Part shown: positions 8,659 through 17,318 of the stretch, piece after piece
How the letters are laid out: every line of letters starts with the position of its first letter
How positions within the stretch are numbered: position 1 is the first letter of the stretch
NCBI GenBank assembly: GCA_963732355.1
Contig: CAVSZD010000010.1
Coordinates: 62,001 to 126,000 of the forward strand
From: JADKAV01 sp963732355
GTDB taxonomy: Bacteria > Actinomycetota > Actinomycetes > S36-B12 > UBA10799
Length of the DNA stretch: 64,000 bases
Direction of reading: 5' to 3'
Position numbers and translations under genes: made by a program
Notes under the pieces: generated by a model
The model's input: only the letters and a program-made list of their open reading frames with translations
Told to the model about the DNA's origin: nothing
The model's database searches: none

Positions 8659-10857
8659 ATGGACGAAGTCCAGGATGACGGTCGGATCGAAGGTCAGACT
8701 TCTGCCGACAAGCCGGTGAAGCGGGCACGTCGGCGCGCAGCGGGAAGGCCGGCTGGGCCCCCAGAGGTGCACCCAGAAGGCGGCGCCGAAGTGGCTGACC
8801 CCACGCCTGTCGACACTGAACCTGAACCTGAACCTGAACCTGAACTTGAACCTCAGGAGCCGCAAACACAGCAATCCCAGCAGGCGATCGCCGCGCCGCC
8901 CCCAGAACGGCCTGCGCTGCCAGTGGTGCCCGACGTGAGCCCCACCGACCCGTTCCTCGTGGGATCCATTGGTTCGCCCCCACAGTCGGCACCTGAGCCC
9001 GAGGAGGAACTCGAGCTCGAACTCGACGAGCCGGAGCCGATCACCGCAACCGCCTTCTTCCTCGCCCCCGAGATCGACCTCGAGGAGGTGGAGACCGAAC
9101 CGGCGCCGCCGCGCAACCGGCAGCGCAACCGGCCCAAGTCCCGCCCGGCCAAGTCCGAGAAGGCCACCGATGGGCAACCGTCGGACTCCGAGGACGAGTC
9201 CGTCGAGAGCGAACACGACGGCGCTTCGGACAACTCCGATTCCGACAGTGAGTCCAGCAGCAGCAAGCGCCGTCGGCGTCGTCGGCGCCGGGCCACCTCA
9301 GGCGATGGCTCGGATGACGACGAGTCGAGCAAGGACGAGGTGACCTCGGTCAAGGGGTCCACCCGGTTGGAGGCGAAGCGTCAACGTCGCCGGGAGGGCC
9401 GCGATGCCGGTCGCCGGCGCTCGCCGATCGTGAGCGAAGCCGAGTTCCTCGCGCGCAGGGAGAGCGTCGATCGTGTGATGGTCGTGCGTGGGTTTGAGGA
9501 CCGGACCCAGATCGCCGTGCTTGAGGACAAGATCCTCGTGGAGCACTACGTCACCCGCGAGCGCAATGCGTCGATGATCGGCAATGTGTACCTGGGCAAG
9601 GTGCAGAACGTGCTGCCGTCCATGGAAGCGGCTTTCATTGACATCGGCCGCGGACGCAACGCGGTTCTGTACGCGGGTGAAGTCAACTGGGAGGGTGCTG
9701 GCCTGGAGGGTCAGCCCAAGCGCATCGAACTCGCGCTTGCACCCGGGGACAGCGTGCTTGTGCAGGTGACAAAGGATCCCGTCGGCCACAAGGGCGCGCG
9801 GCTCACCAGTCAGATCTCCCTGCCGGGCCGGTACCTCGTCTACGTTCCCAACGGCCGGATGACCGGCATCAGCCGCAAGCTGCCGGACAAGGAGCGCACC
9901 CGCCTGAAGAAGGCACTGCGTGCGGCTCTTCCGGAAGACGCAGGTGTCATCGTTCGGACGGCGGCTGAAGGTGCCACCGAGGAGCAGTTGGCCTCGGATG
10001 TCAACCGGTTGGCAGCTCAGTGGGAGTCGATCAGCGCCAAGACCGAGACGGCGAAATCACCGTCCCTGCTCTACTCCGAGCCCGACCTGGCCATCCGGGT
10101 GGTGCGAGACATCTTCAATGAGGACTTCGCCCAGTTGATCGTGTCGGGATCGGCCGCGCAGGACACGATCGAGGAGTACGTCGGCTGGGTCGCCCCGGAA
10201 CTCGCAGATCGTGTGCAGCGCTGGTCGAAGAACGAGGACGTCTTCGCGTCCTTCAGGATCGACGAACAGATCACAAAGGCCCTGGACCGCAAGGTTCTGC
10301 TGCCCAGTGGCGGTTCCTTGGTCATCGATCGCACTGAAGCCATGACCGTGGTCGATGTGAACACCGGACGCTTCGTCGGGCAGGGCGGGAACCTCGAGGA
10401 GACGGTCACCCGCAACAACCTGGAGGCGGCCGAGGAGATCGTGCGGCAATTGCGACTGCGCGACATCGGCGGGATCATCGTCGTCGACTTCATCGACATG
10501 GTGCTGGAGTCGAATCGCGACCTCGTCGTGCGCCGGCTCGTGGAGTGCCTGGGCAGGGACCGCACGAAGCATCAGGTGGCTGAGATCACCTCCCTTGGCC
10601 TGGTGCAGATGACCCGCAAACGGCTCGGCCAGGGGCTGCTGGAGACGTTCAGCGAGCCGTGTGAGCACTGCAACGGTCGCGGGGTGCGCGTCCAGAGCGA
10701 CCCCGTCGGCAGTCGGCGGCGGCGTCCACAGGGACCGATCCCGGGAGCGCCTGCCAAGCAGCCGGAGGCTGAGCAGGCTGAGCAAGTCGAGCCGGAGCCT
10801 CAGCCGGAAGCTGAGCAGGCCGAACCGCAACCAGAGGCTGAGCAGGCCCCGGTCTGA
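8659..10857 (+). CDS. rne: Ribonuclease E/G family endoribonuclease
   Basis: Endonuclease for rRNA/tRNA processing and mRNA decay. 732 residues from ATG 8659, chosen because GGGAG lies 6 bases upstream; in-frame ATGs at 8545 and 8623 lack a ribosome site. Residues 1 to about 270 are disordered: an EPEPEPEP run, an acidic stretch and basic RRRRRR runs. The S1 domain begins near residue 308 (NVYLGKVQNVLPSMEAAF). Magnesium ligands D566 (VVDVNTG) and D610 (VVDFIDM) are 44 residues apart as expected, and the Zn-link CEHCNGRG follows. The C-terminal tail is another EP/EQ-rich low-complexity segment. Disordered arms on both sides of the catalytic core fit actinobacterial RNase E. Confidence 0.95.
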   Translation: MDEVQDDGRIEGQTSADKPVKRARRRAAGRPAGPPEVHPEGGAEVADPTPVDTEPEPEPEPELEPQEPQTQQSQQAIAAPPPERPALPVVPDVSPTDPFLVGSIGSPPQSAPEPEEELELELDEPEPITATAFFLAPEIDLEEVETEPAPPRNRQRNRPKSRPAKSEKATDGQPSDSEDESVESEHDGASDNSDSDSESSSSKRRRRRRRRATSGDGSDDDESSKDEVTSVKGSTRLEAKRQRRREGRDAGRRRSPIVSEAEFLARRESVDRVMVVRGFEDRTQIAVLEDKILVEHYVTRERNASMIGNVYLGKVQNVLPSMEAAFIDIGRGRNAVLYAGEVNWEGAGLEGQPKRIELALAPGDSVLVQVTKDPVGHKGARLTSQISLPGRYLVYVPNGRMTGISRKLPDKERTRLKKALRAALPEDAGVIVRTAAEGATEEQLASDVNRLAAQWESISAKTETAKSPSLLYSEPDLAIRVVRDIFNEDFAQLIVSGSAAQDTIEEYVGWVAPELADRVQRWSKNEDVFASFRIDEQITKALDRKVLLPSGGSLVIDRTEAMTVVDVNTGRFVGQGGNLEETVTRNNLEAAEEIVRQLRLRDIGGIIVVDFIDMVLESNRDLVVRRLVECLGRDRTKHQVAEITSLGLVQMTRKRLGQGLLETFSEPCEHCNGRGVRVQSDPVGSRRRRPQGPIPGAPAKQPEAEQAEQVEPEPQPEAEQAEPQPEAEQAPV

Positions 10858-10868
10858 CGACATCGCCG

Positions 10869-10897
10869 GCGGGCACCGTTGCGCTGGCGGTGTCCGC
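10869..10897 (+). terminator. Terminator hairpin after rne
   Basis: GCGGGCACCG (10869-10878) pairs with CGGTGTCCGC (10888-10897), ten pairs with one G-U, loop of nine. It lies 11 bases past the rne stop and just before the rplU promoter. No U-tract. Confidence 0.6.
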
Positions 10898-10906
10898 GGG
10901 GGTGCG

Positions 10907-10936
10907 TTGCTGGATCGGGGCGCTATCGCGTACTCT
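10907..10936 (+). promoter_or_regulatory. rplU-rpmA promoter
   Basis: A TTGCTG -35 box (10907-10912), an 18-base spacer and a TACTCT -10 box (10931-10936) predict a start near 10943 and a leader of about 76 bases. This is among the best primary-sigma promoters in the window. Confidence 0.6.
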
Positions 10937-11018
10937 TGAACAAGTGCGCGTTTCCTCGCGCCAATGCCCCGTGTCTGAACCGCCGAGGGCAGCCAATGAA
11001 CGTTGAAGGAGCAAGGGC

Positions 11019-11336
11019 GTGTACGCGATCGTGCGGACCAGTGGTCACCAGGAGAAGGTGGCTGTTGGCGATGAGGTCCTGTTGAACCGAGTGCCCGGCG
11101 AGCCTGGTGCGGCCATGGAGCTCGGCCCGGTGCTGCTCGTGGTGGATGGTGAGACCGTGACCTCCGATCCCAGCACCCTGTCCGGCGCAAAGGTCATGGC
11201 TGAGGTGGTTGAGCACCGCCGCGGACCGAAGATCGACATTCTTAAGTACAAGAACAAGACCGGCTATCGCCGTCGCCAGGGCCACCGCCAGGAGCAGACG
11301 GTGGTCAAGGTCACCGGTATCGAGTTGGGAGCCTGA
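11019..11336 (+). CDS. rplU: 50S ribosomal protein L21
   Basis: 105 residues, normal for bL21, a 23S rRNA-binding protein of the large subunit. It starts MYAIVRTSGHQEKV and ends with the basic GYRRRQGHRQ stretch typical of the family. GTG start at 11019, with AAGGAG seven bases upstream. It forms the usual rplU-rpmA-obg operon with the next two genes. Confidence 0.98.
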   Translation: MYAIVRTSGHQEKVAVGDEVLLNRVPGEPGAAMELGPVLLVVDGETVTSDPSTLSGAKVMAEVVEHRRGPKIDILKYKNKTGYRRRQGHRQEQTVVKVTGIELGA

Positions 11337-11340
11337 CCTC

Positions 11341-11589
11341 ATGGCACACAAGAAAGGTGCGGCGAGCACCAGGAACGGCCGCGACTCCAACGCCCAGCGA
11401 CTGGGTGTGAAGCGCTTTGGCGGCCAGAGCGTCAACGCCGGCGAGATCATCGTTCGTCAGCGCGGCACGCACTTCCACCCCGGCGCCAACGTTGGCATCG
11501 GCAAGGATGACACCCTTTTCGCCCTGACAGCAGGGACCGTGGACTTCGGCACCAAGCGCGGTCGCCGGGTCGTCAACATCCTCGTCTGA
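11341..11589 (+). CDS. rpmA: 50S ribosomal protein L27
   Basis: 82 residues. The N-terminus MAHKKGAASTRNGRDSNAQR begins directly at the mature-like sequence, without the cleavable N-terminal extension seen in Firmicutes. L27 reaches the peptidyl-transferase centre. ATG at 11341, four bases after the rplU stop. The frame is open upstream inside rplU but the family start is clear. Confidence 0.98.
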   Translation: MAHKKGAASTRNGRDSNAQRLGVKRFGGQSVNAGEIIVRQRGTHFHPGANVGIGKDDTLFALTAGTVDFGTKRGRRVVNILV

Positions 11590-11605
11590 AAGGCGGTCAC
11601 CGGCG

Positions 11606-12967
11606 GTGACCTCTTTCATCGATCGCGTGGTGGTCCACGCACAGGGCGGGGACGGCGGCAATGGTTGTGCCTCCATGCACCGCGAGAAGTTCAAACCGCT
11701 AGGCGGGCCCGACGGCGGCAATGGCGGCCGCGGCGCTGACGTGGTCCTCGTTGTCGATCCCGGCGTGAACACACTGCTCGATCTGCAACACCACCCGCAT
11801 CGTCGCGCCGGCCATGGTCAGCCCGGTCAAGGCAGCCACCGCAATGGTGCCGGTGCACAGGACCTGATCGTGCCCGTCCCGCCCGGCACCGTTGTGCAAG
11901 ACCTCGACGGCTCGACGCTGGCCGACCTTCTGGTACCCGGCCAGACCTACGTCCTGGCCGCTGGCGGTCACGGGGGCCTCGGGAATGCAGCTCTTGCCAC
12001 CCGTCGGCGCAAGGCGCCCGGCTTCGCGCTACTCGGTGAGCCCGGGGAGCACTTGGACGCGGTGCTGGAACTCAAGACGGTCGCCGACATCGGGCTCATC
12101 GGCTACCCGAGTGCCGGCAAGTCGAGTCTGGTCTCGGCGCTGTCGGCAGCCAAGCCCAAGATCGCCGACTACCCTTTCACGACACTGGCCCCACACCTGG
12201 GGGTCGTGTCCGCCGGCGCGACGACCTTCACCGTCGCCGACGTCCCCGGACTCATCCCGGGGGCCAGCGAGGGTAAGGGCCTCGGACACGAGTTCCTGCG
12301 ACATGTTCAGCGGTGCAGCGCACTCGTGCACGTCATCGACTGCGCCACGTTCGAGACCGAGCGCAATCCGTTGGCCGATCTGGACGTCATCGAAGCCGAG
12401 CTCGTGTCCTACGACCCGCAACTGGCGCAGCGCCCGCGACTGATTGCGCTGAACAAGGTCGATGTGCCCGACGGTCGCGAGATGGCAGAGATGGTTGCCG
12501 ATCAGCTGCGCGAACGGGGTTACGAGACCTACTTGATCTCGGCCGTCTCCCGCGAGGGGCTCAAGGAACTCACCTACGCCATGCTGCGCATCGTGCTCGC
12601 CGAGCGGGCGGCACGCCCCGCGCCCGAAACCAGAGTCGTCCTTCGCCCGGCGGCCACCGATGACGTGGGGTTCGAGGTCCGCAAGCAGGGCGAGATCTTC
12701 CGGGTCATCGGGAATCGCCCGCAGCGATGGGTACGACAGACCGACTTCGGCAACGAGGAGGCAGTGCGCTACCTCGCCGATCGGCTGGCCAAACTCGGCG
12801 TTGAAGAACGTCTGGCCGAGTTGGGTGCGGTTGAAGGCTCGACCGTGGTCATCGGCCCCGAGGACAACGCCGTGGTGTTCGACTGGGTGCCCTCCATCGA
12901 GCAGGATGCCGCACCAGAGACCGCCGACGCTGAAGCCGAAACTGACGAAGCGGCGGGACAGAGTTGA
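11606..12967 (+). CDS. obgE: GTPase Obg (ribosome assembly)
   Basis: Large GTPase that binds 50S assembly intermediates and links ribosome maturation to growth. 453 residues: glycine-rich Obg fold (about 1-158, with GGDGGNGC and GGPDGGNGGRG), G domain with P-loop GYPSAGKSS and DVPGLIPGA, NKVD, and a C-terminal OCT domain (about 340-430) found in actinobacterial and firmicute Obg. The tail is acidic and variable. GTG start at 11606; its stop overlaps the proB start. Confidence 0.97.
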   Translation: MTSFIDRVVVHAQGGDGGNGCASMHREKFKPLGGPDGGNGGRGADVVLVVDPGVNTLLDLQHHPHRRAGHGQPGQGSHRNGAGAQDLIVPVPPGTVVQDLDGSTLADLLVPGQTYVLAAGGHGGLGNAALATRRRKAPGFALLGEPGEHLDAVLELKTVADIGLIGYPSAGKSSLVSALSAAKPKIADYPFTTLAPHLGVVSAGATTFTVADVPGLIPGASEGKGLGHEFLRHVQRCSALVHVIDCATFETERNPLADLDVIEAELVSYDPQLAQRPRLIALNKVDVPDGREMAEMVADQLRERGYETYLISAVSREGLKELTYAMLRIVLAERAARPAPETRVVLRPAATDDVGFEVRKQGEIFRVIGNRPQRWVRQTDFGNEEAVRYLADRLAKLGVEERLAELGAVEGSTVVIGPEDNAVVFDWVPSIEQDAAPETADAEAETDEAAGQS

Positions 12968-14079
12968 TGGACGCCCGGTCCCGCATCGCCAACGCCTCGC
13001 GGCTGGTCGTCAAGATCGGGTCGTCATCATTGACCAACGAGCACGGCGGGCTGCACGCCGAACACCTCGATGAGCTCGTGGGGGCGCTGGTCCGCAACGT
13101 GCGCGCCGGGGTTCAGTTGGTGCTGGTCTCCTCGGGATCGATCGCAGCCGGTACCCCGGCGCTGGGTCTGAAGAAGCCGCCGCGCGATCTCGCGACTCAG
13201 CAGGCTGCGGCCAGTGTCGGACAGGGAATCCTGCTGGCGCACTACACAGCCCAGTTCGGCCGGGCCGGGGTTCAAGTGGGACAGGTGTTGCTGACAGCGG
13301 AGGATCTGATCCGCCGCACCCAGTACCGCAACGCCCAGCGGACTTTGACCCGGCTCCTGGACCTCGGGGTGCTGCCGATCGTCAACGAGAACGACACCGT
13401 GGCCACCGACGAGATCCGGTTCGGCGACAACGACCGGCTCGCGGCGCTGGTGGCTCATGTGGTGCAGGCCGACGGACTGGTCCTGCTCACGGACATCGAC
13501 GGCCTGTATGACCGTCCGCCGGACCAGGAAGGTGCCGCGCCGATCCCCACCGTGACCGGCGCTGCCGACCTGCAGGGCGTGGGCCTCGGGGGCCGCGGTT
13601 CGCAGCTGGGCCGCGGTGGCATGGTCACCAAGGTGCAGGCGGCGCTTATGGCCAGCGAGGCAGGAATCCCGGTTGTCCTCACCCATGCCGACCAGGTCTC
13701 CAAGGCCCTGGCCGGCGAGCAGGCGGGGACCGTCTTCGCGCCTTCGGGCAAACGTCGTTCGCCCCGGCAGATGTGGCTGGCGCACGCCACCACCGCCCGA
13801 GGTGCTGTGCAGATCGACGACGGTGCAGTGAGGGCACTACGCAAGCGGCAGGCGTCGCTACTGGCCGCCGGCGTGGTCGGCGTGTCCGGCGACTTCATGG
13901 CCGGTGAACCGGTCGACATCGTCGCGCCCGACGGCGCCGCTGTTGCCAGGGGACTGGTGGCCTACGACGCCGTGGAGTTCGACCGCTTGGTGGGCCGCAC
14001 CACCGCACAACTGATCGCCGAGTTCGGTCCGGAGTACGAACGAGAGGTCGTCCATCGAGACGACCTGGTGCTTCTGTGA
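12967..14079 (+). CDS. proB: Glutamate 5-kinase
   Basis: First step of proline synthesis, ATP-dependent phosphorylation of glutamate. 370 residues: amino-acid kinase domain (SRLVVKIGSSSLTN-like start, later IVNENDTVATDEIRFGDND substrate region) and a C-terminal PUA domain. ATG 12967 overlaps the obg stop as TGATG. The product feeds ProA, encoded 40 bases downstream with its own apparent promoter. Confidence 0.96.
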   Translation: MDARSRIANASRLVVKIGSSSLTNEHGGLHAEHLDELVGALVRNVRAGVQLVLVSSGSIAAGTPALGLKKPPRDLATQQAAASVGQGILLAHYTAQFGRAGVQVGQVLLTAEDLIRRTQYRNAQRTLTRLLDLGVLPIVNENDTVATDEIRFGDNDRLAALVAHVVQADGLVLLTDIDGLYDRPPDQEGAAPIPTVTGAADLQGVGLGGRGSQLGRGGMVTKVQAALMASEAGIPVVLTHADQVSKALAGEQAGTVFAPSGKRRSPRQMWLAHATTARGAVQIDDGAVRALRKRQASLLAAGVVGVSGDFMAGEPVDIVAPDGAAVARGLVAYDAVEFDRLVGRTTAQLIAEFGPEYEREVVHRDDLVLL

Positions 14080-14107
14080 CCGATTCGGCTCAAGGGTCTT
14101 TGCACGG

Positions 14108-14113
14108 CACAAT
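14108..14113 (+). promoter_or_regulatory. -10-like box before proA (leaderless pattern)
   Basis: CACAAT ends six bases before the proA ATG, and no ribosome-binding site lies between, so a leaderless transcript is likely. Confidence 0.35.
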
Positions 14114-14119
14114 GGGTTC

Positions 14120-15394
14120 ATGACCTACGCGAGCGCAGAAGAAGTACGGGCCGTCGGGCTTCGGGCCAAGGACGCCTCAGCGACACTTCGGACCTTGAGC
14201 CGGGACCAGAAAGATGCCGGGCTCAACGCGATCGCCGATGCCCTCGATTCCTACGCTCCGGGGATCATCGAGGCCAACGAGCAGGATGTCCACGCCGCCC
14301 AGAAGGCGGGTACGGATCCAGGGATTGTCGACCGGCTCACTCTCACTCCGGAACGACTGAGCGCCATCGCCGACTCTGTGCGCGCGGTAGCCGGGCTGCC
14401 CGACCCCATCGGTGACGTGGTTCGCGGCTACACCCTTGCCAACGGCCTGCGGGTCCAGCAGGTGCGGGTTCCGCTCGGGGTGGTCGGGATGATCTACGAA
14501 GCCCGTCCGAATGTGACCGTCGACGCCGCCGTGCTGTGCCTGAAGAGCGGCAACGCCGCGTTGCTGCGTGGCTCAGCAAGTGCCGCCCACAGCAACGCCA
14601 TCCTGGTCGACACCATGCGCCGCGCACTGGCCGGAACCGATGTCCCGGCGGATGCGATCTGTCAGGTTCCGGGTCTGACACATGACTCCGTGCAGCACCT
14701 GACCCAGGCTCGCGGAATCGTTGACGTCGTCATCCCGCGAGGTGGGGCGGGCCTGATCCGAAGCGTTGTGGAGAAGAGCCTTGTGCCCGTGATCGAGACG
14801 GGCGTCGGAAACTGCCACATCTACCTTCACGACGACGCACCCACGGACACCGCGGTGCAGATAGTGGTCAACTCCAAGACCCAACGCGTCAGCGTGTGCA
14901 ACTCGGTTGAGACTCTGCTCGTCCACCGTGATGCGGCCGACCGGCTGCTGCCGCCGGTCTTCGCTGCTCTCAAAGAGGGCGGGGTCACGGTGCATGGTGA
15001 CGAGGTGAGCGCGAAATACGCCGAGCAGACCGGAATCGGGTTCAGGGCAGTCACCGATCTGGACTGGGCGGAGGAGTACTTGAGCCTCGACATCGCCGTC
15101 GGAGTCGTCGACGGTCTCGAAGCGGCCATCGACCACATCGATCGTTGGAGCAGCGGTCATACTGAGGCCATCATCACCGACTCGGTCGCGGCGTCGCAGC
15201 GGTTCATCGAAGCCCTCGATTCGGCCGCACTCATGGTGAATGCGTCGACCCGGTTCACCGATGGTGAGCAACTCGGATTCGGTGCCGAGATCGGCATCTC
15301 CACCCAGAAACTGCACGCACGCGGTCCGATGGGCCTGGCTGAACTCACCTCCACGAAGTTCATCGTGGTCGGTGACGGGCACGTGCGTGGTTGA
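14120..15394 (+). CDS. proA: Gamma-glutamyl phosphate reductase
   Basis: Reduces glutamyl-5-phosphate to glutamate semialdehyde with NADPH. 424 residues with an aldehyde-dehydrogenase fold; the catalytic cysteine is C260 in VSVCNSVETLLVH, and GMIYEARPNVTVDAA and GFGAEIGISTQKLHARGPMG (both family signatures) are present. ATG 14120 follows proB by 40 bases. It has no obvious ribosome site, in contrast to proB. Confidence 0.97.
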   Translation: MTYASAEEVRAVGLRAKDASATLRTLSRDQKDAGLNAIADALDSYAPGIIEANEQDVHAAQKAGTDPGIVDRLTLTPERLSAIADSVRAVAGLPDPIGDVVRGYTLANGLRVQQVRVPLGVVGMIYEARPNVTVDAAVLCLKSGNAALLRGSASAAHSNAILVDTMRRALAGTDVPADAICQVPGLTHDSVQHLTQARGIVDVVIPRGGAGLIRSVVEKSLVPVIETGVGNCHIYLHDDAPTDTAVQIVVNSKTQRVSVCNSVETLLVHRDAADRLLPPVFAALKEGGVTVHGDEVSAKYAEQTGIGFRAVTDLDWAEEYLSLDIAVGVVDGLEAAIDHIDRWSSGHTEAIITDSVAASQRFIEALDSAALMVNASTRFTDGEQLGFGAEIGISTQKLHARGPMGLAELTSTKFIVVGDGHVRG

Positions 15395-15410
15395 TCCCGT
15401 AAAGACTCGG

Positions 15411-15416
15411 TAGAGT
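15411..15416 (+). promoter_or_regulatory. -10-like box before the 53-residue membrane protein
   Basis: TAGAGT ends seven bases before ATG 15424, again without a ribosome site, matching the leaderless pattern seen elsewhere in the window. Confidence 0.35.
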
Positions 15417-15423
15417 TCTGCTC

Positions 15424-15585
15424 ATGGTTTCCAGCGCAATTCTTTTCCTCAATGAAGTGGCCAGTGAGGGCGCCGAAGCGGCCGGGGAACCGGCCAACAC
15501 GTCGCCCTATGCCTATGGCGCAGTCGCGCTGGTGGTCCTGCTCCTGCTGCTGTTCCTCGTCACCCGTATCAACATCGACCGCTGA
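15424..15585 (+). CDS. Small single-pass membrane protein (53 residues)
   Basis: Starts MVSSAILFLNEVASEGAEAA, continues through a short Pro/Gly linker, and has one strong transmembrane segment (about residues 31-47: AYGAVALVVLLLLLFLV, in part) followed by the short basic tail TRINIDR. The stop is three bases before nadD, so the two are likely co-transcribed. Small membrane proteins occur at this spot in other Actinomycetota, but I know of no function. Third-position G/C bias and tight spacing support it being real. Confidence 0.75.
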   Translation: MVSSAILFLNEVASEGAEAAGEPANTSPYAYGAVALVVLLLLLFLVTRINIDR

Positions 15586-15587
15586 CG

Positions 15588-16175
15588 ATGGGTGCGTCAC
15601 GTCGCAGGGTCGGCGTGATGGGAGGGACCTTCGACCCCATCCACATCGGGCATCTGGTGGCTGCCACGGAGGTCGGCTACCGGTTGGATCTCGATGAGGT
15701 GCTCCTGGTGCCGGCTGGCGCGCCGTGGCAGAAGTCTGGTCGTGAGATCACCGGCGCCGAACACCGGTTCGCCATGGCAGTGCTCGCTGCCGACCGCACA
15801 CCTCTGAAGGTGAGCCGGGTTGATATCGACCGGGAAGGCCCGACTTTCACAGCCGACACTCTGCGCGATCTGCATGCTGCGCTTGACCCGGTCGATCTGT
15901 TCTTCATCACTGGTGCCGATGCATTGGCCGGGATAGCGACCTGGCGGGACCCCGAAGTGCTGCTGGAACTGGCGCATATGGTGGGAGTGAGCCGTCCGGG
16001 TCACGATTTTGGGGAGTTGTCGTTGCCGATGTCGCAGCACACGATCCTGGCGATCCCTGCCCTTGAGGTGTCCTCGACCTCATGTCGTGAACGGCTGGCT
16101 GCCGGTGAACCCGTTGATCATCTGGTCCCGGCCGCGGTCGTGGAGTACATCGCGAAACACAAGTTGTACACCTGA
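15588..16175 (+). CDS. nadD: Nicotinate-nucleotide adenylyltransferase
   Basis: Adenylates nicotinate mononucleotide in NAD synthesis. 195 residues with the nucleotidyltransferase start GVMGGTFDPIHIGHL, FITGADALAGIATWRDPEVL, and a C-terminal SSTSCRERLAAG corresponding to the ISSTxIR motif (here SSTSCR). ATG 15588; the stop overlaps the next start as ATGA-type coupling (TGATG). Confidence 0.95.
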   Translation: MGASRRRVGVMGGTFDPIHIGHLVAATEVGYRLDLDEVLLVPAGAPWQKSGREITGAEHRFAMAVLAADRTPLKVSRVDIDREGPTFTADTLRDLHAALDPVDLFFITGADALAGIATWRDPEVLLELAHMVGVSRPGHDFGELSLPMSQHTILAIPALEVSSTSCRERLAAGEPVDHLVPAAVVEYIAKHKLYT

Positions 16176-17305
16176 TGCACAAGAGAGCAGTCGCAGCCGT
16201 CGTGCTGCTTGCGATGGTCATCGCAGCCACGGTGGCGATCCTTGTGCGGCAGGGACCCACGGTTGTGCAGCCGCCGGACGTACCGCCTGAGACGGTCGGG
16301 CAGACGCTGCTGGTCCAAGTGCGCGATCCCTCCCTGCTCGCCCAGGGCAGCGTACTCATGGGGGTGGACGCAGACACCCGGTTGAGCCAGCTGTGGTGGA
16401 CCCCGGAATGGTGGATCGATCAGATCGGCATCCAGGAGGTCAGCGCAGCCGAACTGGGCCGAAAGCCGGTCACGTACGCCATGACCCAGGTCCAGAACCA
16501 GATCCAGGTGGTCGTCGACGATGCCTGGGTGATGGACCGGCTGGCGTTCGCCGGATTGGTCGATGCTGTGGGTGGCGTGCGCCTCGACTTGGCAGAACCT
16601 GCGGCGTACCTGACCGACAGCGGAACGCCTGCCTTGCTGCCGGCAGGCGTGCAGCGCCTTTCCGGGGCGCAAGCCGCCGACTATGTGCTGGACACATCTC
16701 TCACCGACGAGGACGTGCGCCTTACGCGGTTCCAGGCCGTGTGGGACCAGATACTGCGGCTGTTCCCGACCAGCCAGGAGAAGGCGCGCACGCTGGTGGT
16801 CTCGTTGGGGGCGCTGTCGAAGACGACGATGCCCGCCGAAGATCTGGCGGTCCTCATGTCTGCGGCACACGATCTTCGGGTGGCTGCGCAGTATGCCCAA
16901 GACCAAGTGGTGCTCGATCCGAACGACTCGATGCGGGTACGGCCAGCCCAGGGTGTGCGACAGGCATTCGCGCTCGATGCCGCAGCGACGGCCGACCGGA
17001 CGCAGCCGCTCTTCGAAGGCTTCGCTATGCCGGGTGAGCCTGTCGCGCGGGTGCGGGCGGTGCGGCCACGCGAGGACACCGTGGAGGACGTCAGGGCGCA
17101 GTTGCTCACGCGCAACTGGCAGTCCGCGTGGGCGGGACGAACAATCACCTTGAAGACCACGGTGGTGGTCGATCCGGCGGTGTCGGCCCAGCAGGTTGTG
17201 GGTCTCGAGCAGGCTCTGGGAGTCACTCCGGAGGTGGCCGCACAACCGCTCGGGCAGGCAGTGGTCGGGGTCGCGGCTTCTGACGCGTCGGCTGTGGGAT
17301 CGTGA
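16175..17305 (+). CDS. LytR-CpsA-Psr-like protein with degenerate N-terminal half
   Basis: 376 residues: signal anchor (about residues 5-23), an LCP-like domain and a C-terminal LytR_C-type domain (about 300-376). LCP enzymes transfer polymers from lipid carriers to the wall. Here the later LCP landmarks are clear (LVDAVGGVRLDL, LPAGVQRLSGAQAADYV, DVRLTRFQAVWDQIL). The early catalytic block with conserved Arg/Asp that normally follows the first strand is not visible after SVLMGVDADTRLSQLWW. It may be a non-catalytic relative. Position between nadD and rsfS is conserved in Streptomyces-type genomes. Confidence 0.75.
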   Translation: MHKRAVAAVVLLAMVIAATVAILVRQGPTVVQPPDVPPETVGQTLLVQVRDPSLLAQGSVLMGVDADTRLSQLWWTPEWWIDQIGIQEVSAAELGRKPVTYAMTQVQNQIQVVVDDAWVMDRLAFAGLVDAVGGVRLDLAEPAAYLTDSGTPALLPAGVQRLSGAQAADYVLDTSLTDEDVRLTRFQAVWDQILRLFPTSQEKARTLVVSLGALSKTTMPAEDLAVLMSAAHDLRVAAQYAQDQVVLDPNDSMRVRPAQGVRQAFALDAAATADRTQPLFEGFAMPGEPVARVRAVRPREDTVEDVRAQLLTRNWQSAWAGRTITLKTTVVVDPAVSAQQVVGLEQALGVTPEVAAQPLGQAVVGVAASDASAVGS

Positions 17306-17318
17306 TCACGGAGGTTTC

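Noticed and set aside
10057..11190. Minus-strand frame of 377 codons across rne and rplU
   Set aside because: Antisense to two certain genes and to the rplU promoter.
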